From contig NZ_LMVB01000002.1 of the NCBI RefSeq assembly GCF_001510645.1, positions 588,068-652,067 on the forward strand: a DNA stretch of 64,000 bases, written 5' to 3'. Each line of letters begins with the position of its first letter. Position 1 is the stretch's first letter. Of the stretch, positions 38,008 to 46,167 are shown piece after piece. Below the pieces are notes generated by a model. The model did not search any database and was not told where the DNA came from. It worked only from the letters and a program-made list of their open reading frames with translations. The stretch comes from Paenibacillus sp. FJAT-29882 (GTDB lineage Bacteria; Bacillota; Bacilli; Bacillales; DSM-1321). The position numbers were made by a program, and so were the translations under genes.

Positions 38008-38115
38008 GCCTCCTCTTATCTTTCGAACCATTAGTTCGCTGGAATTGGCACAGTACTCATAAAGAGCCTTTTGCCGAGATTTCATTGGACCAGTTCCTCC
38101 ATCTCTCTTGATAAG
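38008..38115 (-). promoter_or_regulatory. SAM-I riboswitch (S-box) aptamer
   Basis: The minus strand reads CTTATCAAGAGAGATGGAGG, then ACTGGTCCAATGAAATCTCGGCA, GTGCCAATTCCAGC and GAAAGATAAGAGGAGGC. These are the conserved S-box elements: P1 arms (CTTATC/GATAAG), the AGAGnnGGAGGGAnTGGCCC-like K-turn region, the ATGAAAnCnnGGCA element and the GTGCnAATTCCnGC arm. Followed by an intrinsic terminator at 37947-37981, it should turn ribR and the two monooxygenases on when SAM is low, i.e. under sulfur/methionine limitation. Confidence 0.93.
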
Positions 38116-38375
38116 ATTCTACATGTATGAAATTTTAAATCACATCGGATTACTAAGAATAATTATTACATTCAATATATAAAATGTTCAAGTTCTTGTC
38201 AAGTGTTTAATGTCAGATTTTTCTGATACTTATTTTTGCATGTTAACGTGGATAAAAGATTATCTTTAAGAAATTACTAAGATCCTATGTTAATAAAGCG
38301 AATTCTTTAAGGAACCTGCCCCATGATAGTAGACCGTCGGCGTAATGGAGTCAGGCAAATTAAATGGTGTAGTCT
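38116..38375. other. Gap upstream of the riboswitch
   Basis: About 260 AT-rich bases holding the presumed promoter of the S-box operon. A GC-richer patch at about 38311-38357 (ACCTGCCCCATGATAGTAGAC) looks like the end of a lost insertion sequence, but I cannot support a specific family. Confidence 0.35.
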
Positions 38376-38585
38376 TTAGTTTTTTTCCATGGATTGCTGA
38401 TTTTCCCTTTTAACTTCCTCAATATCGGTATCACTATAGACTCCTGTACCATGTCCACCCGTAGTTTTGACCAACAATTCCTTCACTTCATTATAGGACA
38501 TACCTGAACGTTCATTTTGTCTTTTTACTGCATCAATGTTTGTTCCCGCTACCGTAAATGTATCATGATGATTGTTGTTTTCCAT
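38376..38585 (-). CDS. Gamma-type small acid-soluble spore protein
   Basis: Small hydrophilic protein of 69 residues without cysteine. Two copies of a TxIxxVKxxNxxS motif are visible: AGTNIDAVKRQNERSG near residue 13 and DTDIEEVKRENQQS near residue 52, the pattern of gamma-type SASPs that serve as an amino-acid store in spores. GGAGG precedes the ATG at a rather long spacing of about 12. This is the best direct evidence that the organism forms spores. Expression would be expected in the forespore. Confidence 0.72.
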   Translation of the reverse strand: MENNNHHDTFTVAGTNIDAVKRQNERSGMSYNEVKELLVKTTGGHGTGVYSDTDIEEVKRENQQSMEKN

Positions 38586-38709
38586 TATAAAGAAACCTCC
38601 ATTCCGTTTCCCTTAATTTCTCCTCAAAAGTTCCTTTTTAATCAGAGACAAAAAGAGAAAAGGCCACCATACGGGGTTTGGAGGTTAGTTCTGAAACAAT
38701 CATAAAGTT

Positions 38710-39267
38710 TTAATCAATCTTCTGCTCCTGCCGTTCATATCTTACTTCCTTCAGCAATACATTTAAATCGATTTTACGATCCCAAACTTTTCTCGTGTTT
38801 TCTGTCATATATGGAAACATATATTGATCAACCATTACTTGATAATCCAGATCATCAATTAGATTATAAGTTGGAATCTTTAATTTTTTTTCATCAAATG
38901 TTTCAATAACAATATAATTGATCAAATTGAATGGATTTCTCACCAAATCGATATTACGAATATCGTTAATAAAAACCGTACCTTTTTTAGAGAATACCTT
39001 CCCATTTTCCCCTGGAATAATCGTTAATAGAATTTTCCACGGATTAAAACCAGGCAATGACCAGAGTATTAAGTATAGAAAAACAGGAGTGAGCATAATG
39101 CCTCCAAAGATATAGATTAACGAATAATTCGAATTGAACTTAAAGCCCTGAATTATTAATACCAAACAGCTTATTATAGCAATTAAATAGGTTCCAGTTA
39201 CCCACACATACATGCCTTTAGACCCTTTTACTTGAAGAAGTTCATTTTTTTCCTTTATATTGACCAA
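38710..39267 (-). CDS. DUF5381-like membrane protein (YfjD/YfjE type), copy 2
   Basis: Protein of 185 residues starting at a TTG with AGGGGGG six bases upstream. Two hydrophobic helices (about residues 20-42 and 50-70) are followed by a soluble domain with KVFSKKGTVFINDIRNIDLVRNP and VWDRKIDLNVLLKEVRYERQEQK. It is about 85% identical by eye to the protein at 39580-40137, in tandem, so one arose by duplication. Position in a WXG100/type VII locus resembling B. subtilis yfjABCDE suggests an accessory or immunity role; not demonstrated. Confidence 0.75.
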   Translation of the reverse strand: MVNIKEKNELLQVKGSKGMYVWVTGTYLIAIISCLVLIIQGFKFNSNYSLIYIFGGIMLTPVFLYLILWSLPGFNPWKILLTIIPGENGKVFSKKGTVFINDIRNIDLVRNPFNLINYIVIETFDEKKLKIPTYNLIDDLDYQVMVDQYMFPYMTENTRKVWDRKIDLNVLLKEVRYERQEQKID

Positions 39268-39279
39268 AAAGTTCCCCCC

Positions 39280-39352
39280 TTAAGCTAGGAATGTTTTATT
39301 ATTTAACAATAGGTTGTTTATCGTTGACTCATTTGCTCTTTGAAAACTTCAA
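39280..39352 (-). pseudogene. Duplicated 3' stub of the YfjC-like gene
   Basis: The minus strand encodes SFQRANESTINNLLLNNK and then a stop, almost identical to the C-terminus of the intact protein at 40151-40945 (CFQRANESTINNLLLNNK). It precedes the second DUF5381 gene exactly as in the first copy, so a unit of yfjC 3' end plus DUF5381 gene was duplicated in tandem. The rest of the 39353-39579 gap has no gene. Confidence 0.8.
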
Positions 39353-39579
39353 TCAATATTTCTATGTTCATTCACAACATAAAAATAACCTGTATTAAAA
39401 AAATGGCGATAAGATTAAGATCCTTAGTCACTTTAAGCTAAGTAATTGGCATTTAAAAAGAGATTATTTCATAGTCATTAAAGAAAAAATTCTATATCCC
39501 TTTTGTTTTTCTAATGCTAGCCCTCTTCTAAACGGAAAATTGTACAGTGGTGAAATAATTGATAAAACAATCAAAAAAG

Positions 39580-40137
39580 CTATTCAATCTTCTGCTCCTG
39601 CCGTTCATAGCGTACTTCCTTCAGCAATACATTTAAATCCACTTTACGATCCCAAACTTTTCTCGCGTTTTCTGTCATATAAGGAAAAAGATATTGATCA
39701 ACCATTACCTGATAATCAAGGTCACTAAGAAGATTATATGTAGGAATCTTTATTTTTTTTTCATCAAAGGTTTCAATAACAATATAATTTATTAAATTGA
39801 TAGGATTTCTCACCAAATCAGTATTTCGAATATTGTTAATAAAAACCGTTCCCTTTTTAGAAAAGACCTTCCCATTTTCCCCCAGAATTATCGTTAATAG
39901 AATTTTTCCCGGATTAAAAGCAGGCAGTGACCAGAGTGTTAAATACAGAAAAACAGGAGCGAGCATGATGCCGCCCAAAATATAAATCAACGAATAAGTT
40001 GAATTGAATTTAAAGCCATCAATGATCAATATCAAACAGCTTACTAGACCTCCTAAATAAAATACTGCCATCCATACATACATGAACTTTGAGCCCTTTA
40101 CCTGAATCAGTTCATTTTTCTTCTTTACATTGAGCAA
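39580..40137 (-). CDS. DUF5381-like membrane protein (YfjD/YfjE type), copy 1
   Basis: Paralogue of the 38710-39267 protein, 185 residues. The best start is the TTG at 40137, eight bases after GAGGAGG and at the position matching its paralogue; a GTG three codons earlier overlaps that site. Two membrane helices and the same soluble domain (KVFSKKGTVFINNIRNTDLVRNP, AFNPGKILLTIILG). It follows the YfjC-like gene by 13 bases. Confidence 0.77.
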   Translation of the reverse strand: MLNVKKKNELIQVKGSKFMYVWMAVFYLGGLVSCLILIIDGFKFNSTYSLIYILGGIMLAPVFLYLTLWSLPAFNPGKILLTIILGENGKVFSKKGTVFINNIRNTDLVRNPINLINYIVIETFDEKKIKIPTYNLLSDLDYQVMVDQYLFPYMTENARKVWDRKVDLNVLLKEVRYERQEQKIE

Positions 40138-40150
40138 AAGACGCACCTCC

Positions 40151-40945
40151 TCAAGCTGAGATTATTTTGTTATTCAGCAATAGATTGTTTATGGTTGACT
40201 CATTTGCTCTTTGAAAACATAGATCTAAATTTTGGTTCCTAGTCACTACCCAAAATTCCGTCTTTCCTGGAATAATAAAGGAAAGATCAATGAACTCTGG
40301 GTTATTATTGGAGTCATATTGAAGACTAAGTATACTATCCATTTTACCGTTTCTTCTTGATAAATCATCTAGCAACTCTACCATATTGGGATTATCTGAT
40401 TTCCTTCCCCATTTCTGAATGGTTATTTCGGAAGGAGTATTAATTTGACTTACATCTTCTAACAACTCGTCAAATTCTTCACTTTTCAACGTAAAAAGCA
40501 CTTCGCACTCTGCTTTTAGTGAATTGAAAGCAAAAAATTCACTTATTATTGAAAACATGCTCTCTTTGGTTAGTTTCGAAAGATAATGAACTTGATGATC
40601 ATGCAACAGCTTATGTAAATACACTTCTCCATCTTTAAAATGAAAAGAGATACTGTCTTCTGCTTGTAAACTAACATCAAATTTAGAAGCCTTTACTGTA
40701 CTCTCTGCATAATTTAATGTGTGGATATATGAAGTATATTCTCTCTTTAGTTTATATTGATTATTAACTTCCTCTACCATCTCTTTTGCCAACAATGAGC
40801 GAGAGGCAATTTCTAACATCAATTTCAACTCAGAATCATTCATAGCTGGAAAGTAAGCTTCTTTAATCGAAATACCTTGTTCATATAACCCTTCACTATA
40901 AAATGAAAAGATTAGCTCTTCTATGCTTAATTGAATCGTATTCAT
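40151..40945 (-). CDS. YfjC-like protein of type VII secretion locus
   Basis: Soluble protein of 264 residues, MNTIQLSIEELIFSFYSEGLYEQG at the N-terminus, acidic, no membrane segment. Placed third after a WXG100-like protein and a glycine-zipper cargo, as in the B. subtilis yfj locus. An EspG-like chaperone role for the cargo is possible given the size and the N-terminal layout, but this is only inference. It ends 13 bases before the DUF5381 gene, and its 3' end is duplicated at 39280-39352. Confidence 0.6.
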   Translation of the reverse strand: MNTIQLSIEELIFSFYSEGLYEQGISIKEAYFPAMNDSELKLMLEIASRSLLAKEMVEEVNNQYKLKREYTSYIHTLNYAESTVKASKFDVSLQAEDSISFHFKDGEVYLHKLLHDHQVHYLSKLTKESMFSIISEFFAFNSLKAECEVLFTLKSEEFDELLEDVSQINTPSEITIQKWGRKSDNPNMVELLDDLSRRNGKMDSILSLQYDSNNNPEFIDLSFIIPGKTEFWVVTRNQNLDLCFQRANESTINNLLLNNKIISA

Positions 40946-40954
40946 AGGTCCTCC

Positions 40955-42202
40955 TTAAAAAAACGAGAATTTATCTTCAAGAAAATCTTTCGCGCCATCA
41001 ACAAGAGAGCTCGCAGTTTCTTTTGCTTTAGATAGTCCCTTGCCTATTTCTTTCACTTTTCCTACCGGATCCGCAATTGTACTTTTGATTTGATCATTCA
41101 CAAAATCTACACCTTTATTAAATCCTTCTACAGCTTTTCCTGCCTTCTCTAAGCCGCCCTTTATCATTTCAAGCCCATCATGTATAGGCTCTTTAAATAC
41201 CATAGCTGCTTTTTCTGCTAAACCTGCAGTAAGCTTGGCAACCTTCTCTCCCACAAAACCTCCGACAACTGAACCTGCCGTAGCTCCAATTACTGTACCA
41301 ACTGGACCGACTAAACTACCTAATGCCCCTCCTACTACAGCCCCTGCAATAGAACCTCCGGTAATGGCGACGGTATTATTCACTGCGTGGCCTATCGCTT
41401 TTGCATTTTCACGCTTTAATATCTCCGGTTGATCTCCATACTTTGAATAGTTTTCTGAAATCTTCAAGCCCATTCCACCAGCTTCTACTATTCCAGTTAC
41501 TGCTAACGTACTTATAGCATTAGTTCTCCCAAATTTGGCACCTGTTTGAACAAATGACTTAAACTTAGAAGAATCTAATGCTCTATTCTGAATCCCATCA
41601 AACAAAGCTGTTGAGCTACTCGTAAATTTAACAACATCGTCAGGAAGATATTGGGCAATTTTTTTATGAACTAAATTAGCAAACGGGGTATTATTATATT
41701 TCTTCGCTAAGTAAGTGGGACTTAATAATGCCTTTGCCACATTCCGATATTTAGAACCGTCAATCGCATCTGACATTTGGTGAAGGATACCCATATGCCT
41801 ATATGTGAATAGACCATCCGTATTCTTTGCGAATTGTGTGAAGCCCAGACCATAATAGGTAAGCTTTTTCGCAGACAATGCTCCCATAGCCGTTAAAGTG
41901 CCATACTTCTCATGCAGTTTATAAAGTTTAGCCACTAAGTTATCGGCATCAGAAAATTTATTGGCCGTCATACGCAGATCTTGCTCCATTTCACTAAGAC
42001 GATCAACCAATTGATTTCCAGTACCCCATGGATCCCCGACATGAGAGAAGCAATGACTGTATTCAGCAGGCGCACTGCTGATTAAATTAAATAGATCCAG
42101 ATGCAGTTGCTTATATTCTGCTTCAATCGCTGACAAGTCAAGAACAAATTGATTGGCTAACTCTTCTAAACGGTCCGGATCTACGGATATTTTATTCGCC
42201 AT
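40955..42202 (-). CDS. Type VII secretion cargo-like protein with glycine-zipper segment
   Basis: Protein of about 415 residues from MANKISVDPDRLEELANQFV (AAGAGGTC eight bases before; a frame from 42316 lacks a site). The N-terminal 100 residues are helical and WXG-like, with VGDPWGTGNQLVDRLSEMEQDL. Residues about 285-340 are very rich in Gly/Ala/Val (TGGSIAGAVVGGALGSLVG, ATAGSVVGGFVGEKVAK), a glycine-zipper that could insert in membranes. The C-terminal 60 residues are amphipathic. Resembles B. subtilis YfjB. Toxin or pore-forming function is a guess. Confidence 0.65.
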   Translation of the reverse strand: MANKISVDPDRLEELANQFVLDLSAIEAEYKQLHLDLFNLISSAPAEYSHCFSHVGDPWGTGNQLVDRLSEMEQDLRMTANKFSDADNLVAKLYKLHEKYGTLTAMGALSAKKLTYYGLGFTQFAKNTDGLFTYRHMGILHQMSDAIDGSKYRNVAKALLSPTYLAKKYNNTPFANLVHKKIAQYLPDDVVKFTSSSTALFDGIQNRALDSSKFKSFVQTGAKFGRTNAISTLAVTGIVEAGGMGLKISENYSKYGDQPEILKRENAKAIGHAVNNTVAITGGSIAGAVVGGALGSLVGPVGTVIGATAGSVVGGFVGEKVAKLTAGLAEKAAMVFKEPIHDGLEMIKGGLEKAGKAVEGFNKGVDFVNDQIKSTIADPVGKVKEIGKGLSKAKETASSLVDGAKDFLEDKFSFF

Positions 42203-42542
42203 ACGTATAAGACCTCTTTTCGATATCCATTTATTAGTTAAGCATTGAATTTTCCTTAAGATACGATACTGACATAATGAATTGATGAACCATTGCATCA
42301 TCATTAATTGCTTCATTAATCTTTATCAAGAAAGATTAATGAATATCTGATAACCCAACACGGACAGTTGCAGAGGAAATAGAAAAAAATCAACGCAACC
42401 AGGTACGCATCCATCATCTAAAGCATGCCGGTCCTCGTCTTTCTTTTTCTTTTTTTTCGCTTTATAATTATAATTGTTCATGATACACCTCTATCGTTCT
42501 TCTTGATAAGTGTCACCCTATTATTTAATATTTCAAAGTACC

Positions 42543-42845
42543 CTACTCACTCCTCGTACAAGCAAGTCTTTCTAACTCTCTTTGCCTTTCAATCTCTTCT
42601 CTCACTCGATCAACTTCATTTGCTGCACTTTCTAATTCTCTGCTGATCTCATAAAGATTGTCAGAATGTCTTTGAAATAAAACAGCGGATTCTTCTATTA
42701 CTGAATCAAATTTTTCTCGACTCTTCCCTGTCCATGTTGCTACATTAGTATGGATACTTTGCATTAATTTAGATTCATTTGTTTTTAATGTTTCTGATGA
42801 TTCTTGGAACACCCTTGCAAGTGCTCTAACCCCTTCAGAATTCAT
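42543..42845 (-). CDS. WXG100-like small secreted protein (YfjA/TIGR04197 type)
   Basis: Protein of 100 residues predicted as a helical hairpin, with the W-x-G turn in NVATWTGKSREKFDS at about residues 35-49 and a heptad-rich C-terminal helix ending in EIERQRELERL. Such proteins are exported by the type VII (ESX/Yuk) system as dimers, often beside a larger cargo. First gene of the yfj-like locus; the cargo gene follows after 340 bases. The Yuk secretion machinery itself is not in this window. Confidence 0.75.
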   Translation of the reverse strand: MNSEGVRALARVFQESSETLKTNESKLMQSIHTNVATWTGKSREKFDSVIEESAVLFQRHSDNLYEISRELESAANEVDRVREEIERQRELERLACTRSE

Positions 42846-43390
42846 ATTTTCACCTCATCATTAAGTTAAGAGAATTGTTTAAGACTGTTTAGATTATCTC
42901 TATTAAATTTTTTACACTAATATCCTATTTAAGCATAAGGAAATACTACTATAATCTCCTATCCTTTACCATAAGTCTCCAGTAATGAATTAGGAAGGAT
43001 TTGTAACGATTATTTCAACTTGTATTCATTTAAAATTTAAGGTTACTTTAAAAAAAAGCTTAGAATACTCGAAAACATGCATGATTTAGGGTTACATATT
43101 TTTTTGCAAACAAAACAAATATTAATCTGCATGCTAAAAAGAGTCTTTAGACCCGTTCCTTTATCCCCTATTAAGCATCAGTGAAACGGGAATCTCGCAT
43201 AGGCACTTAAGACTAAACCATATTAAGATCCAATTTTTATTTTAGACTTTGCCTGTGATTCATCGTCTGATAACCAAGGTATAACACTAAAATCGCCATG
43301 GTACATATGAAAGGTTGATTATTTGGATTTGTAAGAACTGTATGAACGTATACATGAGGTAAGTGTATAGCAGAATATTGATCGCAACAA
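42846..43390. other. Long AT-rich gap upstream of the yfj-like locus
   Basis: No gene is supported. It must contain the promoter of the WXG100 gene. A further imperfect inverted repeat at about 43142-43219 pairs AGTCTTTAGACCCGTT with AACGGGAATCT and TAAGACT. Confidence 0.45.
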
Positions 43391-43393
43391 AAT

Positions 43394-43441
43394 AAGCCAT
43401 AATATACGAATTCCTGAATGAAATCTCGTACATTATGGCTT
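43394..43441. repeat. Hairpin AAGCCATAAT / ATTATGGCTT
   Basis: AAGCCATAATATACGA and TCGTACATTATGGCTT pair with one mismatch around a 16-base loop. It directly abuts repeat R2 and may belong to it, or serve as a terminator for the dioxygenase gene. Confidence 0.5.
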
Positions 43442-43445
43442 CATT

Positions 43446-43624
43446 TATCCCGCATTAACGGGCAGTAAAAGCCCGATTGGTGAGATACAGTGAAACTTAC
43501 CTTTGTGGTTTTCAAAGGTATAGTTGAACCAATCGGGTTCGTACTGTCGATTGATCGAAGCGTTTGCTGCGATCTTAGCGACAGTAGAACGGGACTAACA
43601 ATCAGTGGGGGAAGTTTCACTTTA
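43446..43624 (+). repeat. IS200/IS605-like palindromic repeat, copy R2
   Basis: Same element as R1 but in opposite orientation: TATCCCGCATTAACGGGCAG at the left, AAAAGCCCGATTGGT, an internal palindromic insertion (GTGAAACTTACCTTTG...CAAAGG, with GAACCAATCGGG), and GGACTAACAATCAGTGGGGG plus GAAGTTTCACTTTAT at the right. It lies 22 bases beyond the stop of the dioxygenase gene. No transposase is encoded. Confidence 0.6.
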
Positions 43625-43646
43625 TTTTCTCTTACGTTTCTTTCTA

Positions 43647-44624
43647 TTATTCTTTACTGAATTCTTTTGTGCTTCTTACTGTATCAATCGGGCGAACTAA
43701 TTTTTCGATTTGTTCACGTTTTGGTTCTAAGAATGGAGGTAAAGATAATTTTTCTCCGAGCGTTTCATACGGTTCATCTCCCATAAATCCTGGACCATCT
43801 GTTGCAAACTCAAATAAAATTTGTGGTGCAACTCTTACATACAATGATCCGAAGAAGAAACGATCAACAAACCCTGATGTTTGGAATCCGAAGTTTCTTA
43901 TATGTTTATCCCATTCTTCTAATACAGAACGGTCATCAACTCGGAATGCCGCATGGTGAACTGTACCAAAACCTTGTTGTGCTTGAGGAAGTATGGCATT
44001 ATATTCGACAACTACTTGTGCCCCATTTCCACCTTCACCTACTTCAAATAAATGAAATGAACCTTCATGATCAATTTCTTTAAATAAGAGAACCTTTTCC
44101 AGCATTTCTTTAAAGTAATCAAACTGAGCAATTCGAACAAAGATTGGCCCTAAACCAGTAATCGCATACTCTAGAGGGACAGGTCCGTTTTGCCACGGTG
44201 TACCAGAAGCAACTCCTTCATTGTTTTCATCTGAAATCAATTGATATTGTTGGTCATCAAAATCAACAAATGAAAGTGTCTTTTTACCGAATTGTTCTTT
44301 AATTCCAGTGTGTTTTACTTCTAAACGATCAAAACGTTTTACCCAATAATCAATCGCTGCATCATTTGGTACACGGAAAGAGGTTTTTGAAATCTCATTT
44401 GTCCCATGTACGCCTTTAGGAATACCCGGGAAGTCAAAGAAAGTCATATCTGTACCTGCACTACCATTATCATCTGCAAAAAATAGGTGATACGTCTGGA
44501 TATCATCTTGGTTAACGGTTTTCTTTACTAAACGCATGCCTAAAACGTACGTGAAAAATTCATAGTTTTTTTCTGCACTACTTGTAATGGCTGTTACGTG
44601 GTGAATTCCTTTTAATTCGTTCAT
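43647..44624 (-). CDS. VOC-family ring-cleaving dioxygenase (MhqO/LinE-like)
   Basis: Two-domain vicinal-oxygen-chelate enzyme of 325 residues. The N-terminal MNELKGIHHVTAITSSAEKNYEFFTYVLGMRLVKKTVN, the central HHAAFRV and the C-terminal RVAPQILFEFATDGPGFMGDE supply the usual His, His and Glu metal ligands. Relatives such as MhqO and MhqA open quinone/hydroquinone rings. GGAGG is eight bases before the ATG at 44624; a frame starting 36 bases earlier has no site. A MhqR-like operator at 44782-44799 supports induction by quinones. Confidence 0.88.
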   Translation of the reverse strand: MNELKGIHHVTAITSSAEKNYEFFTYVLGMRLVKKTVNQDDIQTYHLFFADDNGSAGTDMTFFDFPGIPKGVHGTNEISKTSFRVPNDAAIDYWVKRFDRLEVKHTGIKEQFGKKTLSFVDFDDQQYQLISDENNEGVASGTPWQNGPVPLEYAITGLGPIFVRIAQFDYFKEMLEKVLLFKEIDHEGSFHLFEVGEGGNGAQVVVEYNAILPQAQQGFGTVHHAAFRVDDRSVLEEWDKHIRNFGFQTSGFVDRFFFGSLYVRVAPQILFEFATDGPGFMGDEPYETLGEKLSLPPFLEPKREQIEKLVRPIDTVRSTKEFSKE

Positions 44625-44781
44625 ATTATATGCCTCCAATTGATTCTCAATTTTATTCATTTAAAACAAGATGCATCTGCCATTTAAGCTGATTTGCTGA
44701 ATTTATACGTTTATAAAATACTGTTCCTATATGTTGATCAGACTAGTCGTTTTTTTTACAATGTTTTATCTCTAATTAACA

Positions 44782-44799
44782 TATCTTTAATTCGAGATA
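44782..44799. promoter_or_regulatory. MhqR-type operator candidate
   Basis: TATCT and AGATA flank an eight-base middle TTAATTCG, an imperfect palindrome resembling the MhqR/YodB-type boxes found before quinone-detoxification genes. It lies about 160 bases upstream of the dioxygenase start. The rest of the 44625-44990 gap is non-coding, with a GC-rich patch at 44920-44965. Confidence 0.45.
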
Positions 44800-44990
44800 A
44801 ATATATCATGAATTAAATGGGCTGTCAATGATAAGAACTATGATAAAAAACGTCCATGAGCGTCTGATCCCAACCCAACGATGAAAAAGGTTCAGGTTCT
44901 CAATTTGTATCACCTTATGAAGGCGGCGGTGCGGAGCTGATTTTGCGAAGCCCCGCCCCTTTACCACAGAAAAATGAGGGATAAAATAAA

Positions 44991-45028
44991 AAAGGTGAGA
45001 CACTACTTAATAGTAGATACTCACCTTT
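44991..45028 (-). terminator. Terminator after the SatP gene
   Basis: AAAGGTGAG and an inner CTACT pair with AGTAG and CTCACCTTT; on the minus strand it is followed by TTTATTTT. Strong intrinsic terminator 40 bases after the stop. Confidence 0.85.
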
Positions 45029-45069
45029 CTTCATTAGTCGTAGACTTTTATCGTCCACTCTAGATAATA

Positions 45070-45687
45070 TTACTTTTTAAAAATCCCAAACGGTTTTCCT
45101 ATCGGTAGCACAACTTGTCCGAAATGTGTGTTTAACACGTTCGCTGCTGAACCGTAGAAAGATAACAAAGCTATGCACATTTCTGCTACTGCAGCAATCA
45201 TATGAGTTACATCGTACATAATATTAAATGAACTTAAAGATAATCCAATAAATAGGAAATCAATAAAGACGAAAATAAAGAACAAAACTTTATGTGTTTC
45301 CATGGCCCCAATCGTCATAAAGAGACTGAAAATCAAATAGCCAATAAATGCAAAACCAAGTTGTTTTGGATCGCCATTTGCAGCAAGTTTTTCACCGAAA
45401 AAGCCTAACTGAATCATCCATGTTGTTCCAACACCAAACCAAAATAGTCCGAATGCTCCAAATGCAGTTGTTCCAAATATATTGTTATGCTTCGCATCTA
45501 GTATCGAGGCATAAACTTGAGCGAGACCGCCTAGGAAAAATACCCATGGCAAGAGATAAGAAAGTCCCTCTGTTAAGCCTAGTTTTTGTGATGATGCTAC
45601 AAATGTTACCATCGCAAGACCGAATAAGCCTAACGCGGATGGATCTGCTGTTGTTATTTTTACTTGTGTGTGATTCTGAGTACCCAT
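45070..45687 (-). CDS. Acetate/succinate transporter, GPR1/FUN34/YaaH (SatP) family
   Basis: Six-helix membrane protein of 205 residues that moves acetate or related acids across the membrane. The family signature DPSALGLFGLAMVTFVAS (the N/DPxxLGLxG motif) is near residue 15, and the GLAQVYASILDAKHNNIFGTTAFGAFGLFW block is typical. AAGGAGG lies five bases before the ATG at 45687; a frame from 45735 has no site. Stand-alone gene between a terminator and an intergenic gap. Confidence 0.92.
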   Translation of the reverse strand: MGTQNHTQVKITTADPSALGLFGLAMVTFVASSQKLGLTEGLSYLLPWVFFLGGLAQVYASILDAKHNNIFGTTAFGAFGLFWFGVGTTWMIQLGFFGEKLAANGDPKQLGFAFIGYLIFSLFMTIGAMETHKVLFFIFVFIDFLFIGLSLSSFNIMYDVTHMIAAVAEMCIALLSFYGSAANVLNTHFGQVVLPIGKPFGIFKK

Positions 45688-46113
45688 TATTTCCTCCTTA
45701 AAAAACATACTTATGTAATGTATCGGAAAAGACAAAGAGTGTCAATACTGGCTTTTCCAATGAAACATATAAACCGTATGATTCCAGAATCCCACTTAAA
45801 GAGATGTTTTCGTTTATTTTCTCCCGTTTTCTCACGATTTCATTTTCAAACTAAATCGAAAATCAGAGGAACATTGCCTATTTGTTAAAATATAGCTTAA
45901 ATAAGTTGCGGGATAACAGAGGTGAAATGATATTTCCATCCTATGGCCGCAGTTGGTTTTCCGTATTACCTTCATAAAGAGGAACTCTTCCTAACAGCAT
46001 GCTGGATAAAAAAGCCCTATCCGTCAGTTAAAATGTACCCTATGGTCAGAAATAAGACACCGTGACCTCAAAATGATTAGGCACTGGAGTTTGACATTGA
46101 AACTACGTCCAAA
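45688..46113. other. Gap without a recognisable gene
   Basis: No coding region. Sequence at about 45900-46075 (TGGCCGCAGTTGG, GGATAAAAAAGCCC) looks like eroded mobile-element or regulator sequence, but I could not assign it. It should also carry the SatP promoter at its left end. Confidence 0.35.
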
Positions 46114-46137
46114 AGGATGACTTATGTGAGTCATCCT
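46114..46137 (-). terminator. Terminator of the glycerophosphodiester-type operon
   Basis: AGGATGACT and AGTCATCCT form a perfect 9-bp stem with a six-base loop; TTTT follows on the minus strand. It closes the operon that begins at 54079. Confidence 0.82.
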
Positions 46138-46167
46138 CTTCATTGTTGCTAATACCTACAAGCTATT

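Noticed and set aside
38311..38357. Possible insertion-sequence end (ACCTGCCCCATGATAGTAGAC)
   Set aside because: Looks like a terminal sequence of an IS3-type element, but there is no partner end, transposase or target duplication.
44806..45003. 65-codon minus frame before the SatP terminator
   Set aside because: It overlaps a terminator hairpin and a GC-rich non-coding patch and has no ribosome site.
45900..46075. Possible transposase or regulator remnant
   Set aside because: No open frame longer than a few dozen codons and no motif that I can name.
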